Below are positions 36,513-45,983 of a DNA stretch of 64,000 nucleotides, one piece after another. Origin of the DNA: Streptococcus oralis (lineage in GTDB: Bacteria > Bacillota > Bacilli > Lactobacillales > Streptococcaceae); contig NZ_CP097843.1 of the NCBI RefSeq assembly GCF_023611505.1, forward strand, positions 1,054,001-1,118,000, read 5' to 3'. Each line of letters opens with the position of its first letter. The first letter of the stretch is position 1. The notes under the pieces are model-generated. The model was not told where the DNA came from. It ran no database searches and was given only the letters and a program-made list of their open reading frames with translations. A program made the translations under genes and the position numbers.

Positions 36513-37607
36513 TTACTCTTTTGGTAACTTACCAGCCTTTTCGAGCATTTTCTTAATCAGGTAAGGCATCTTCACATTTTCACGGCCTTTTTTCTCAATG
36601 AGTTTTTTGACAAATTCTGGCATCTGAAGGTCGTCTGTCTCCTCCATGATGTCCTTAGTAGTTGCTGAAGGCGCTAACTCATCAAAGGTTTCTTCTTCTG
36701 GGAGAAAAGCTTTAAATTCTTTGTGTTCGTTGGCCCTTACAGTAGCAACTAAAGCGTCAATTAAACGACTATCCGTATTGGGCATAGGTGGACGATGGTA
36801 GGTGACACCTAATTCTTGACACAAATCATAACATTCCACATCGTTGTCAAACAAGACTTCGATGTGCTCACTGATAAAACTAATAGGAATAAAAATATAA
36901 TGCTCGGGATGTTGCTTTTGTTCTCGTAAATATTCTAAGACATCTGGCTTGATCCAAGGGATTCCAATATCGCTTTCGCTCTGCCAAGTATTGGTATACT
37001 GATCTTTCATTAGGCCGAGTTGTTCAGCAATGAGCCTGCTATTATCGAAAATCTGATCGATATAAGGATCTCCATAGTCCAAGGCAAAAATGGGGACGCT
37101 ATGGGCTGAAAAGATTACCTTGAAGGATTCTTCTCCCACCTCATTTCGTAAAATTTTTCTAATCTCATCTGTCCAAAAGTCCAGCAAAGGCTGTTGTTGA
37201 TACCAGTCCTTAATAACTAAAAATCGGATCTGCTGGCTTTCCAGAAACTTTTCATACCCCATGACTGAGTAAAAAGAATAATGAGGTTCCAAAATCAAGC
37301 AGATACATTCTTCAACACCATCAGTTTCCATCTGCTTGATCACGTCTGGAATAAAGGGACGAGAAAATTTGTTGGCAAAGTAGATACCGTACTCCTCCCC
37401 TAAACGTTCTTTGACTAAATTGACCTCCTCACGTGTAATCCGCTGCAAAGGCGTCCCACCGATACGAACATAGTTGTCATAGAGAGTCTGGATTTCGTGG
37501 TCTTGGGGCCTAACTCCACGACGAATGTTTGTAAAAAATTCTGCTACTCCTTCAAAACTAATCTCCTCTGGAGATCCAAAGGTCATCATCAATATTGCTT
37601 TTTTCAT
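36513..37607 (-). CDS. hemH: ferrochelatase family protein
   Basis: The 364-residue protein is a ferrochelatase: [27 protein letters not shown] at the start, [33 protein letters not shown] with the metal-binding histidine near 170, and [12 protein letters not shown]. In Gram-positives this family usually inserts iron into coproporphyrin III. Streptococci lack the rest of heme synthesis, so the enzyme probably works on imported porphyrin or heme or has another role. It has a C-terminal helical extension of about 45 residues. Confidence 0.85.
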   Translation of the reverse strand: MKKAILMMTFGSPEEISFEGVAEFFTNIRRGVRPQDHEIQTLYDNYVRIGGTPLQRITREEVNLVKERLGEEYGIYFANKFSRPFIPDVIKQMETDGVEECICLILEPHYSFYSVMGYEKFLESQQIRFLVIKDWYQQQPLLDFWTDEIRKILRNEVGEESFKVIFSAHSVPIFALDYGDPYIDQIFDNSRLIAEQLGLMKDQYTNTWQSESDIGIPWIKPDVLEYLREQKQHPEHYIFIPISFISEHIEVLFDNDVECYDLCQELGVTYHRPPMPNTDSRLIDALVATVRANEHKEFKAFLPEEETFDELAPSATTKDIMEETDDLQMPEFVKKLIEKKGRENVKMPYLIKKMLEKAGKLPKE

Positions 37608-37760
37608 GTTATCATCCTTATGATATTATTTTCTCTATCCATTCTATCATGAAATATATCATAAATAAACGCTTTCATTCATTTTATTTTTATTTACTTC
37701 TCTTTGTCTTTCTCTCCATTCTATGATACAATGAAAAAAAATGATAATAAAGGAGTTTTT

Positions 37761-38984
37761 ATGACTTATCCGAACCTTTTAGATCGTTTCTTGACCTACG
37801 TTAAGGTCAATACGCGTTCTGATGAACACTCTACTACTACTCCAAGTACGCAAAGCCAGGTAGATTTTGCGACCACTGTTCTTATTCCTGAGATGAAACG
37901 TGTTGGCCTGCAAAATGTTTACTACCTACCAAATGGTTTTGCTATTGGTACCTTACCAGCTAATGATCCGAGCTTGACACGCAAGATTGGGTTTATCTCC
38001 CACATGGATACTGCTGACTTTAATGCTGAGGGCGTTAATCCGCAAGTCATCGAAAATTACGATGGTGGAGCTATCGACTTGGGTGATTCTGGATTTAAAC
38101 TAGATCCTTCTGACTTCAAGAGTCTTGAAAAATATCATGGCCAAACGCTTATCACAACTGACGGCACAACCTTGCTGGGCGCTGATGACAAATCAGGTAT
38201 TGCTGAGATTATGACCGCTATCGAGTACTTGACTGCTCATCCTGAAATCAAACACTGTGAAATTCGTGTTGGTTTTGGACCTGACGAAGAAATCGGTGTC
38301 GGTGCTAATAAGTTTGATGCAGATGACTTTGATGTTGACTTTGCCTACACTGTTGATGGTGGACCTCTAGGGGAACTGCAGTACGAGACTTTCTCAGCAG
38401 CTGCTGCTGAACTTCATTTCCAAGGGCGCAATGTCCATCCTGGTACTGCCAAAGGACAGATGGTCAATGCCCTTCAGCTGGCGATTGATTTTCATAATCA
38501 ACTTCCTGAGAATGACCGACCTGAACTGACAGATGGTTACCAAGGTTTCTATCATCTTATGGATGTGTCAGGTAGTGTCGAGGAGGCGCGTGCAAGCTAC
38601 ATCATTCGCGATTTTGAAAAGGATGTCTTTGAAGCACGTAAAGCAGCTATGCAGTCTATTGCTGACAAGATGAATCAAGAGTTTGGGAATAATCGAGTGA
38701 CCTTGACTCTGACAGACCAGTACTACAATATGAAGGAAGTCATTGAGAAAGACATGACACCTATTACTATTGCTAAGACTGTTATGGAAGATCTAGGGAT
38801 TACGCCTATTATCGAACCAATTCGTGGTGGGACTGATGGCTCTAAGATTTCCTTTATGGGAATCCCAACTCCAAATATCTTTGCAGGTGGTGAAAACATG
38901 CATGGACGTTTTGAATACGTCAGCCTTCAGACTATGGAGCGTGCGGTGGATACCATCATTGGTATTGTAGCTTATAAAGACTAA
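37761..38984 (+). CDS. pepT: peptidase T (tripeptidase)
   Basis: The 407-residue zinc aminotripeptidase (M20 family) removes the N-terminal residue from tripeptides. Metal motifs: [12 protein letters not shown] with the first histidine near 79-82, the bridging aspartate in [25 protein letters not shown] with the catalytic glutamate, and a late MHGRFEYVS histidine. The ATG at 37761 follows AAAGGAGT; an in-frame ATG 19 codons upstream lacks a site and overlaps the promoter zone. Confidence 0.93.
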   Translation: MTYPNLLDRFLTYVKVNTRSDEHSTTTPSTQSQVDFATTVLIPEMKRVGLQNVYYLPNGFAIGTLPANDPSLTRKIGFISHMDTADFNAEGVNPQVIENYDGGAIDLGDSGFKLDPSDFKSLEKYHGQTLITTDGTTLLGADDKSGIAEIMTAIEYLTAHPEIKHCEIRVGFGPDEEIGVGANKFDADDFDVDFAYTVDGGPLGELQYETFSAAAAELHFQGRNVHPGTAKGQMVNALQLAIDFHNQLPENDRPELTDGYQGFYHLMDVSGSVEEARASYIIRDFEKDVFEARKAAMQSIADKMNQEFGNNRVTLTLTDQYYNMKEVIEKDMTPITIAKTVMEDLGITPIIEPIRGGTDGSKISFMGIPTPNIFAGGENMHGRFEYVSLQTMERAVDTIIGIVAYKD

Positions 38985-38985
38985 A

Positions 38986-39024
38986 AAAGACGAGGTAGCT
39001 CAGCTACTTCGCCTTTCTTTTTTT
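38986..39024. terminator. bidirectional terminator between pepT and pht
   Basis: AAAGACGAGGTAGCT and AGCTACTTCGCCTTT form a long imperfect stem, followed by a T run on the plus strand and the mirrored A-rich side for the convergent pht transcript. Confidence 0.75.
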
Positions 39025-39029
39025 TCATT

Positions 39030-42000
39030 TTATTGAGCACTTAGCTCAGATTCACTTTGCGCTTGCTTTTCTGTTGGTTGAGAAGCAACTGTTTCACTGT
39101 CTTTCTCAGACTTAGATTGGCTATCAGTTTCACTTGCTTTTGAACGGAGTTCCTGGTTCAATCTAATGATTTCTTTAGCTAGAGTGAGGAGACCTTCTTT
39201 ATCACTGCTTTTTGCTGCAAGTTGATCAAATAGGGCATCAACACGTTCAAAGTCAGCATCGGATCCTTTGTTATCCTCTAAGTACTTGTGAAGAGAGAGC
39301 AAGACATTATAGAGTTTTTGGTAGATGATCACAGTTTGTGGATCTTTTTCTGCTTCTTTTTCCTCTCGTTGGATAGTCGCTGCAATACGGTTTAAAAGAT
39401 CCTCAAGTTGTGTTTTAGCTTCGTCAAGGTCTGCATTTTCCTTTTCAGTAGCCGCTTTGATATTAGCAGCTTCTTCAGCTAGGGATTGTTTGACACCATC
39501 CTCTTTAACACGTGCTAGGAGTTGGGCAACTTTAGTTAGGAGAGCATCCACTTCTTCCTTCTTAACATGGCTAACCCGCTCTTCTGGCATAAAATCACCG
39601 TAGAGTTCTTTTAGGAATTCATAGATGGCTGTCTTAGCGGTTTGACTATCTACTTTTTCCATATCTAGAATAGTCTTACCAGCTTTTGTAGAAACGGGTT
39701 CTTCTTTGAGAGCTTCTTCTACTTCTAGCTTAGTTTGGTAAATAGTTGGGAATAGCTTGTTCAAGTCGGTTGCTTTGAGGAAAAATTGTGACTGGTAAAG
39801 TTCCCATGTCAACTTGGCAACACGGTTCCGAAGTTCTTCTCTCAAACGACCATCAGATACATGTTCATAGAAATACTTGATGTACTCTACTGTTGTAACC
39901 CCTGTCCGATCTCGGAAATCTTGCAAGGCCTGAAGTTTTGCTTCAATGGCAGCCAACTCTGTCTCATCCTGTGCTAGTTTTGCTTCCTGCAAATGTATCA
40001 AAAGATCCTTCTTAGGCAAGCCATAAGTGTCTGTATCCAGTGTATTGATCTTATCTACAAGGGCTTGGTACTTCTTATCTAAAGGTGAAGTTTCAACCGG
40101 TGCCACACTTTGATCCACATGGATATACTGTTTATCAAAGAGATCCAAGGCTGCTAGATATCCAGCAGTTGAGTTTGCTGCCAGTTTTTTCATATTTTCG
40201 GTGAATTGCCCCAAAGCAAGTTCAACACGTCTCTGCATGATTGGCTGGTCTTTGTAGAGACTTCTGCTATCTGCTAAAAGTTGATCCACCTTAGATAGAA
40301 CTGTTTGTTCATCAAATGCTCCAGGTTGATAGGTCGATTGTAGGACCGGAATCTTATTTTTCAAAGCTACTTCATAGCCCTTAGTTTGAACATTGATGTA
40401 GTGATTGTGGTCTCCGTGAGGAATCACAAAACTACCATTTTCTACTTGCAAACTATAAGGAGATACCCCATCACGTAGGGCAGTTGTATACAGTTCATTT
40501 AGGAAATCCAGTTCTGGATTTCCAGTTTGGAGAGGAATACGAACATGTTCTTTTCGAACAGCATAGGGATGGATATGGGTTGGATCATAGGCTTGATCCG
40601 GATTTCCAAAGACAAAGAATCCATTTGAAATACGAATCGCTTCGAGCGGAACCCCGTAGGTCTGTGAGATATACTTGATTTTTTCTTCATCGCTAGCATC
40701 TCTTGAGAAACTTTCCACAGTCTTTGCAAGTGGTTGAACGTGCTGAGGCTGATGATTATCTTTCAAGTGATCTTGGGCAGCTTTGATTTGGGATGCAGTC
40801 AAGTCCTTCTTAAAGAAATAATGAGCGTGATCTCCATGAGAAACTACAAACCCTTGCTCATCTTCACTAATAACACGGTCAGCTGCGAAACCATGATCAT
40901 GTTCTTCACCGTGGTGATGGTCATGCTCCTCTCCATCATGGTCATGATCTTCGTGGTTGGTATTCTGACTTCCATGGTCACCGTCTTGGTCATGAGGATG
41001 ATCTGGTTGAGCTGGATGTTCTGCTGGTTTACTTGGGTTTTCCAAAGGTGTTGGCTTCCCACTGTCGCTAGATAAAGGAATCATACGTGCAATCTTTTCT
41101 TCCAAGGCAGAAAGTTTTGTATATGGGATGAAATGATAGTGATTTCCGTGTGGAATCGCTACGCCACTCGGCGTTCTACTTGAAATCTTAGCAGGGTCAA
41201 AAATCAAGCCATCTGATTCAGCATAACGTTGACTACTTGGAAGAGCATAGAGTTGCTGCAATAGAGTTTGTAAGCTCTCTTCTGGATTGCTTGGTGTTTC
41301 AGCTTCTTGACTCAGATTGGTCGTTTGACTGGTTCCATTTTGGCTTGGACGATAGTCAGTCACAGTCGGTTGTTTTCTAGTTCCAGAAAGGTAAGCTTGA
41401 GCAGCTGCTAATTCGCTAGCAGACAAGGAACTCTTTGGAATGTAGTGGTAATGTCCACCGTGAGGAACGGTATAAGCATCACCAGTATCCTCTATAATAT
41501 CAGATGGGTTAAAGATGTAGCCATCATCGGTAGTATAGCGACCTTGTGATTGAGCAAGCGCCACTGCACTGTTAGAAGTTGGTGCATCATGAGTATGACC
41601 TTGTTTTTGGCGCTCAATTTCGTCCTTCGTACGAATATTATCAGCATGAGCTGCATCTTTAAGGTAGACATAATACTTGCCATCCACCTTGATAATATAG
41701 CCACCTTTAATTTCGTTGACAATATCAGCGTCTTTCAGTTGATAATTGGCATCTTTCATCAAAAGCTCTTCGCTGAAAATCGCGTCAAAAGGAACTTTAC
41801 CATTGTAATAATGGAAATGATCACCGTGTGATGTCACATAACCTTGATCGGTAATTTTCACGACAATTTGTTCTGCCTGAATATCTTCTTTTTTGCTAAC
41901 TTGATCTGGTGTCTGATTCTCTGTTTTTTGAGTGTCTTGCTTCCCATCGACATAAGACACACGGTTATTATCTTTGTTTCCTTCTAGCTGGTGTTGGTTC

Positions 42001-42068
42001 AATGCATAGATGCAAAGGCTTAGGGAAAGGACAAGAGCCGATCCTGCTGCAAGGTATTTCTTCTTCAT
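39030..42068 (-). CDS. pneumococcal histidine triad (Pht) protein with His-rich segment
   Basis: The 1012-residue surface protein has a signal segment (about 6-22, with LSLC) and HxxHxH zinc triads. They read HGDHFHYY near 80, HGGHYHYIP near 200, HGNHYHFIP near 305, HGDHAHYF near 410 and HGDHNHYI near 555. An additional stretch of about 45 residues near 345-390 is rich in H and D. The rest is a long helical C-terminus. Pht proteins bind zinc and complement-related host proteins at the surface. Start at 42068, with GAGGAG 9 nt upstream. It follows adcAII directly, so they share a transcript. Confidence 0.88.
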   Translation of the reverse strand: MKKKYLAAGSALVLSLSLCIYALNQHQLEGNKDNNRVSYVDGKQDTQKTENQTPDQVSKKEDIQAEQIVVKITDQGYVTSHGDHFHYYNGKVPFDAIFSEELLMKDANYQLKDADIVNEIKGGYIIKVDGKYYVYLKDAAHADNIRTKDEIERQKQGHTHDAPTSNSAVALAQSQGRYTTDDGYIFNPSDIIEDTGDAYTVPHGGHYHYIPKSSLSASELAAAQAYLSGTRKQPTVTDYRPSQNGTSQTTNLSQEAETPSNPEESLQTLLQQLYALPSSQRYAESDGLIFDPAKISSRTPSGVAIPHGNHYHFIPYTKLSALEEKIARMIPLSSDSGKPTPLENPSKPAEHPAQPDHPHDQDGDHGSQNTNHEDHDHDGEEHDHHHGEEHDHGFAADRVISEDEQGFVVSHGDHAHYFFKKDLTASQIKAAQDHLKDNHQPQHVQPLAKTVESFSRDASDEEKIKYISQTYGVPLEAIRISNGFFVFGNPDQAYDPTHIHPYAVRKEHVRIPLQTGNPELDFLNELYTTALRDGVSPYSLQVENGSFVIPHGDHNHYINVQTKGYEVALKNKIPVLQSTYQPGAFDEQTVLSKVDQLLADSRSLYKDQPIMQRRVELALGQFTENMKKLAANSTAGYLAALDLFDKQYIHVDQSVAPVETSPLDKKYQALVDKINTLDTDTYGLPKKDLLIHLQEAKLAQDETELAAIEAKLQALQDFRDRTGVTTVEYIKYFYEHVSDGRLREELRNRVAKLTWELYQSQFFLKATDLNKLFPTIYQTKLEVEEALKEEPVSTKAGKTILDMEKVDSQTAKTAIYEFLKELYGDFMPEERVSHVKKEEVDALLTKVAQLLARVKEDGVKQSLAEEAANIKAATEKENADLDEAKTQLEDLLNRIAATIQREEKEAEKDPQTVIIYQKLYNVLLSLHKYLEDNKGSDADFERVDALFDQLAAKSSDKEGLLTLAKEIIRLNQELRSKASETDSQSKSEKDSETVASQPTEKQAQSESELSAQ

Positions 42069-42081
42069 TTTCATCATCTCC

Positions 42082-42999
42082 TCATTTTAATTCTTCTGCA
42101 AGAACATTCATGTTTTCTTCTAGATTTTCTAAGTAAGTTTTGTCATTTTCAGGATCTGCTTCTAAAGGATTGAGTGTCTTTAGGCTAACTCCTGTTGATT
42201 TGACCAAGGTCTCAGCGACTTTAGAAGAAGCATTGCTCTCAGTAAAGATGGTTTTAACCTTATAGGTCTTAACGAATTCTTGAATTTCTGTTAGTTGTCT
42301 CGGACTTGGCTCTTGTTCAGGGGAAATCCCTGCTATACCAAGTTGTTTCAGACCAAAGCGTTTAGCGAGATAAGAAAAGGCTGTATGTTGTGTTACAAAT
42401 GTTTTCTGACTCGCTTTTTCAAAAATAGGCTGGTACTTCTTAGTCAATTCTTGGGCTTTAGCGATAAAGTTTTTAGCATTCTTTTGATACGTTTCCTTAT
42501 TGACACTATCAAGCTCCGAAAGTTTGTCCGCAATAATCTGCGCCTCTTCGCCTGCTTTTTCAGGATCTAACCAAGTGTGAGGGTCATAGAGTGTTTTTTC
42601 ATCGATGCCGTCACCAGCTTCAACATCTTCCAAACCTGGTACACGCTCCAACGTCATTCCTTCAGAAGCTTCTAAAACCTTAACTTTTGAGTTTTTCAAG
42701 TTAGGATCCAAACTTCCCGCCCAAGATTCGAGCGTATGAGAATGGTAGACAAAGACATCCGCGTCATAGATGGCAGCAATGTCATTTGCTGACGGTTCAT
42801 ATGAGTGAATCCCGTTACTTGACTGAATCATCCGAACATCATTCAAGTCACCCGATACCTCTTTGACCATGGCATAGATCGGGTAAAAACTTGTTACAAT
42901 CTTCATCCCTTTTGCTTCTTGTTTTTCTTTTTGACCACATGCTCCTAAGACAAGAGCCAACACACTGGCCATTAATAATAGAAATGTTCTTTTTTTCAT
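42082..42999 (-). CDS. adcAII: zinc-binding ABC lipoprotein AdcAII/Lmb
   Basis: The 305-residue protein is a cluster A-I zinc-binding lipoprotein. Its lipobox is LALVLGACG near residue 20. The zinc ligands are in SNGIHSYEPSAND, VFVYHSHTLESWA and FVTQHTAFSYLAKRFGLKQLGIAGISPEQEPS, plus IFTESNAS. Unlike AdcA it has no C-terminal ZinT domain. It hands zinc to the AdcCB permease (not in the window). It lies upstream of the 39030-42068 pht gene under AdcR control. Start at 42999; an ATG one codon upstream is too close to GGAG. Confidence 0.92.
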   Translation of the reverse strand: MKKRTFLLLMASVLALVLGACGQKEKQEAKGMKIVTSFYPIYAMVKEVSGDLNDVRMIQSSNGIHSYEPSANDIAAIYDADVFVYHSHTLESWAGSLDPNLKNSKVKVLEASEGMTLERVPGLEDVEAGDGIDEKTLYDPHTWLDPEKAGEEAQIIADKLSELDSVNKETYQKNAKNFIAKAQELTKKYQPIFEKASQKTFVTQHTAFSYLAKRFGLKQLGIAGISPEQEPSPRQLTEIQEFVKTYKVKTIFTESNASSKVAETLVKSTGVSLKTLNPLEADPENDKTYLENLEENMNVLAEELK

Positions 43000-43008
43000 C
43001 ATTACTCC

Positions 43009-43073
43009 TTAACTAGTATTTAACCATTTAATTAACTAGTAAATAGTTTATCTTTATTTACACTATATGTCAA
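43009..43073 (-). promoter_or_regulatory. adcAII promoter with AdcR boxes
   Basis: TTGACA (43068-43073) and TAAACT (43045-43050) on the minus strand are spaced 17 bp. TTAACTAGTAAA (43032-43043) lies just downstream and matches the AdcR palindrome TTAACYRGTTAA at 11 of 12 bases. A second partial box, TTAACTAGTATT, is at 43009-43020. Zinc-loaded AdcR would repress adcAII-pht. Confidence 0.85.
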
Positions 43074-43091
43074 GATATTTTGCACATTTTC

Positions 43092-43133
43092 ATGAAAAAA
43101 ATGAGAACTAGAACTCACATTCTGCTCTCATTT
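43092..43133 (-). terminator. terminator of the second pht gene
   Basis: AAAATGAGA and TCTCATTTTT flank a 20-nt loop; on the minus strand a T run follows. It lies about 65 nt past the stop at 43196. A second hairpin (CTCCT/GGAG near 43152-43178) lies in between. Confidence 0.65.
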
Positions 43134-43195
43134 TTCGATTTTATCTTTTCTAGCTCTCCTATCCTGTTTTTAGGAGTTAGAAAATGTTGCTAGGA

Positions 43196-45739
43196 CTACT
43201 TACTCTCCCTTAATAAAGCCAATAATTTTTCAGCTTCTGCCATAATAGTATTGTTGTCCTGGGCGCCAAATAGTAAATTATTCTTTAATCCTGTGAGAGT
43301 TTCTTTGGCATTGGACTTGATAATTGGATTCTGGATTTTTGCAAGTAAATCCTCAGCCTCTCTCAGTTTTTCTTCAACCTTTTCAGTTTCAACCTGAGGT
43401 TCTTCTGCTTCCTCTGGCGATTCTTCTTCTGGCTCCTCAGTTGGTTTTGGAGACTCTGGTTTCTCGCTTTGCGGCTTCTCTTCGCGAGGTTTTTCTTCCT
43501 CAGGTTTTTCTGGCCGAGGTTTCTCCTCTGATGGTTTTCCCGTATGATTGTTATCAGCCTGACCATTTTGGTTTCTTTGAACATGGTCACTTGCATTGCC
43601 CCAACCACTATCTGAATGCGGACGTTCGTTTGGATGTTCGACATAGTACTTGACAGTCGCAAAGAGATCCTCTAGAGTATAGCCCTTAGGAGCCTCATAA
43701 AGTCTTTCGTCAAACCACTCAAATTTGATGTTATGGTAATGATCATAATGAGGAATGATTAAACTACCGTTTTTAACTTCCACGGTATGTTGGAGATTGT
43801 AAGGCATACGATCAAGCGGCACCTTCTTAGCTGCTTTCACGCGGTTGTAGATAGCTTCTGCTCCTTTAGCCTCCGTATTTCCTGGATCCTGATGGTCTGT
43901 TGAAGGAGGAGTCAAACCTTTCTCTTTAGCATAAGCCTGAGCTGCCGCTCTTTCGGCTTCAGACAAACTATCTTTTTTAATCCAATGACTATGGGTCATA
44001 TGTGGAGTTACATAGGCATCCCCCTCATCACTGGTGATATCACGAGGATCAAAGATATAGCCATCTTCTGTTGTATACTTGCCTGCCAACTTGGCTACCT
44101 GAATCTCATCATCAGTGTAGGCAATTTGCGCATTTGGTTTTCCTAAACGTTCTGGATGACGAATCGGTGCTAGGAAGGTAAGAATATCATCTACTAACTT
44201 GACTTTATCGCTTGAGACATCATTGAGACGTTCCAAGAGCTTATCCAAAGCGTCAAAATCAGCTTGGCGCCCTTTATTATCAAGTAAGTCTTGATGAACT
44301 CTTGCTAGTAAATCATAAGCCTTATTGTAAAATCCTCGATTAGCAGATGGGAGGTTGATTTTCTTAGCTCCTAGCTTATGAGACAAACTTTCTTGCTTAG
44401 CTAGTTTGCTATCAATGGCTGCTGCTGTTTCTGCTGAAAGTTCCTTGACAGGAATATAACGTGAGGTTCCATTCTCCTCAAAGACATAGCCATCAGCTAC
44501 TTTTCGAACCGCTTGTCTAACCAATTTTTCGTCAATTGGATTGCTTGGAGCTGGTTGAGGATTTGGTGCAGGTTGCGGGCTTGGACTAGGTTCCGGAGTC
44601 GGTTGTGGACTTGATTGTTCTGGTCTTGAATCCGGCACCCAATGGTTCGAACGATAGCGAAGCGGGATGATGCGAGCGATTCGTTCTTCCAATTCAGACA
44701 TCTGTGAATAAGGGATAAAATGGTAATGGTCCCCATGAGGTACTGCAACACCTCTAGCTGTTCGACTTGTGATTTGTGCTGGATCAAAGACAAGGCCATC
44801 AGATTCTACGTGTCGTTGGCTGAGTGGCAAGGCATAAAGTTGTTTCAGAAGGCCATCAATATCCTCATCACTTTGACTCGCTTGACTATCGTCGCTACTG
44901 TTACTGTTGTTAGCCGTGTTTGTGTTCGTATAGCCACTACCTTGATTATTATAGGATGGGGTCCATCTATCTATATCACTGCTAGCACTGTTGTTATTGG
45001 TACGGCGATATGTAGGCGTATTTGATTGACCACTTCTACCAGATAGGAAGGCTTCTGCGGCAGCCAATTCGCTGGCTGATAACTCACTCTTAGGAATATA
45101 ATGGTAATGGTCGCCGTGAGGAACGATATAAGCATCACCAGTATCTTCAATGATATCAGAAGCATTAAAGATGTAGCCATCATCTGTGGTATAGCGTCCT
45201 TGTGAACGTGCCAAGGCTACCGCACCATCGTTTGCTGAAGTTCCTCCTTCACGATGCTGACTATGCTCTTGTTTTTGTCGATTAATTTCTTCTTTGGTAC
45301 GGACATTATCCGCATGGGCTGCATCCTTAAGGTAGACATAGTATTTTCCATCTACCTTGATAACATAACCACCCTTGATTTCACTGATAATATCCTCGTC
45401 TTTTAGCTGGTAGTTTGGATCCTTCATGAGCAACTCTTCACTGATGATAGCGTCATAAGGAACCTTGCCATTGTAATAATGATAGTGGTCGCCGTGTGAA
45501 GTGACATAGCCTTGGTCTGTTATCTTGATGACGATTTGCTCTGCATTGATTCCTTCACGCTTGCTAACCTCATCAGGAGTCAAATTCTCCGTTTTTTGCG
45601 TCGCTTGTTTACCATCAACGTAAGACACACGATTATTTTCCTTGACTGTTCTAGCTTGATACAATCCCAACTCATAAGAACAAACACTTAAAATCAAGGC
45701 TGCCGCAGAACCAGCTAGATATTTTTTATTAATTTTCAT
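43196..45739 (-). CDS. pneumococcal histidine triad (Pht) protein
   Basis: The 847-residue surface protein has a signal region (LAGSAAALILSVCS) and five triads: HGDHYHYY, HGDHYHYIP, HGDHYHFIP, HMTHSHWIK and HYDHYHNIK. A proline-rich stretch (QPTPEPSPSPQPAPNP) lies near 385 and a PEEEKPREEKP-type low-complexity region near 740. The two halves of the family (YVTSHGDH / YTTEDGYIFDP repeats) are clear. It resembles PhtA, PhtB and PhtD in size. It has its own AdcR-controlled promoter and is separated from adcAII by a terminator. Confidence 0.88.
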   Translation of the reverse strand: MKINKKYLAGSAAALILSVCSYELGLYQARTVKENNRVSYVDGKQATQKTENLTPDEVSKREGINAEQIVIKITDQGYVTSHGDHYHYYNGKVPYDAIISEELLMKDPNYQLKDEDIISEIKGGYVIKVDGKYYVYLKDAAHADNVRTKEEINRQKQEHSQHREGGTSANDGAVALARSQGRYTTDDGYIFNASDIIEDTGDAYIVPHGDHYHYIPKSELSASELAAAEAFLSGRSGQSNTPTYRRTNNNSASSDIDRWTPSYNNQGSGYTNTNTANNSNSSDDSQASQSDEDIDGLLKQLYALPLSQRHVESDGLVFDPAQITSRTARGVAVPHGDHYHFIPYSQMSELEERIARIIPLRYRSNHWVPDSRPEQSSPQPTPEPSPSPQPAPNPQPAPSNPIDEKLVRQAVRKVADGYVFEENGTSRYIPVKELSAETAAAIDSKLAKQESLSHKLGAKKINLPSANRGFYNKAYDLLARVHQDLLDNKGRQADFDALDKLLERLNDVSSDKVKLVDDILTFLAPIRHPERLGKPNAQIAYTDDEIQVAKLAGKYTTEDGYIFDPRDITSDEGDAYVTPHMTHSHWIKKDSLSEAERAAAQAYAKEKGLTPPSTDHQDPGNTEAKGAEAIYNRVKAAKKVPLDRMPYNLQHTVEVKNGSLIIPHYDHYHNIKFEWFDERLYEAPKGYTLEDLFATVKYYVEHPNERPHSDSGWGNASDHVQRNQNGQADNNHTGKPSEEKPRPEKPEEEKPREEKPQSEKPESPKPTEEPEEESPEEAEEPQVETEKVEEKLREAEDLLAKIQNPIIKSNAKETLTGLKNNLLFGAQDNNTIMAEAEKLLALLRESK

Positions 45740-45811
45740 CGAAACTCACTTTCTTTTTTAATATTTCTATTTGCAATTCATTTCTAAATTGCAGAAACTC
45801 CTCTCTATTAC

Positions 45812-45883
45812 TTAACTGGTTAATAGTTTACTCCTAAATTTGCAACTTGTCAAGAATTTTATGAACCAGTTAAGCATTTTTTG
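45812..45883 (-). promoter_or_regulatory. pht promoter with two AdcR boxes
   Basis: TTGACA (45848-45853) and TAAACT (45825-45830) on the minus strand with a 17-bp spacer. TTAACTGGTTAA (45812-45823) is a perfect AdcR box next to the -10, and TGAACCAGTTAA (45872-45883) matches at 11 of 12 upstream of the -35. The pair suggests tight zinc repression. Confidence 0.9.
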
Positions 45884-45948
45884 TTCTGACAACAAATTTC
45901 TCAAGATTGGGGTTTATATAAGAAAGATTGGCTTAAAAATTCTTTAAA

Positions 45949-45978
45949 AAAATCCCTGCAACTGAGTTGCAAGGACTT
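45949..45978 (-). terminator. ptsI terminator
   Basis: TCCTTGCAA and TTGCAGGGA on the minus strand form a 9-bp stem (one G-U pair) with a 5-nt loop, followed by seven T. Confidence 0.8.
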
Positions 45979-45983
45979 TTCGA

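Noticed and set aside
40734..41075. 113-codon frame opposite the pht His-rich segment
   Set aside because: Its valine/methionine repeats are the reverse complement of HDH-coding repeats; not a gene.
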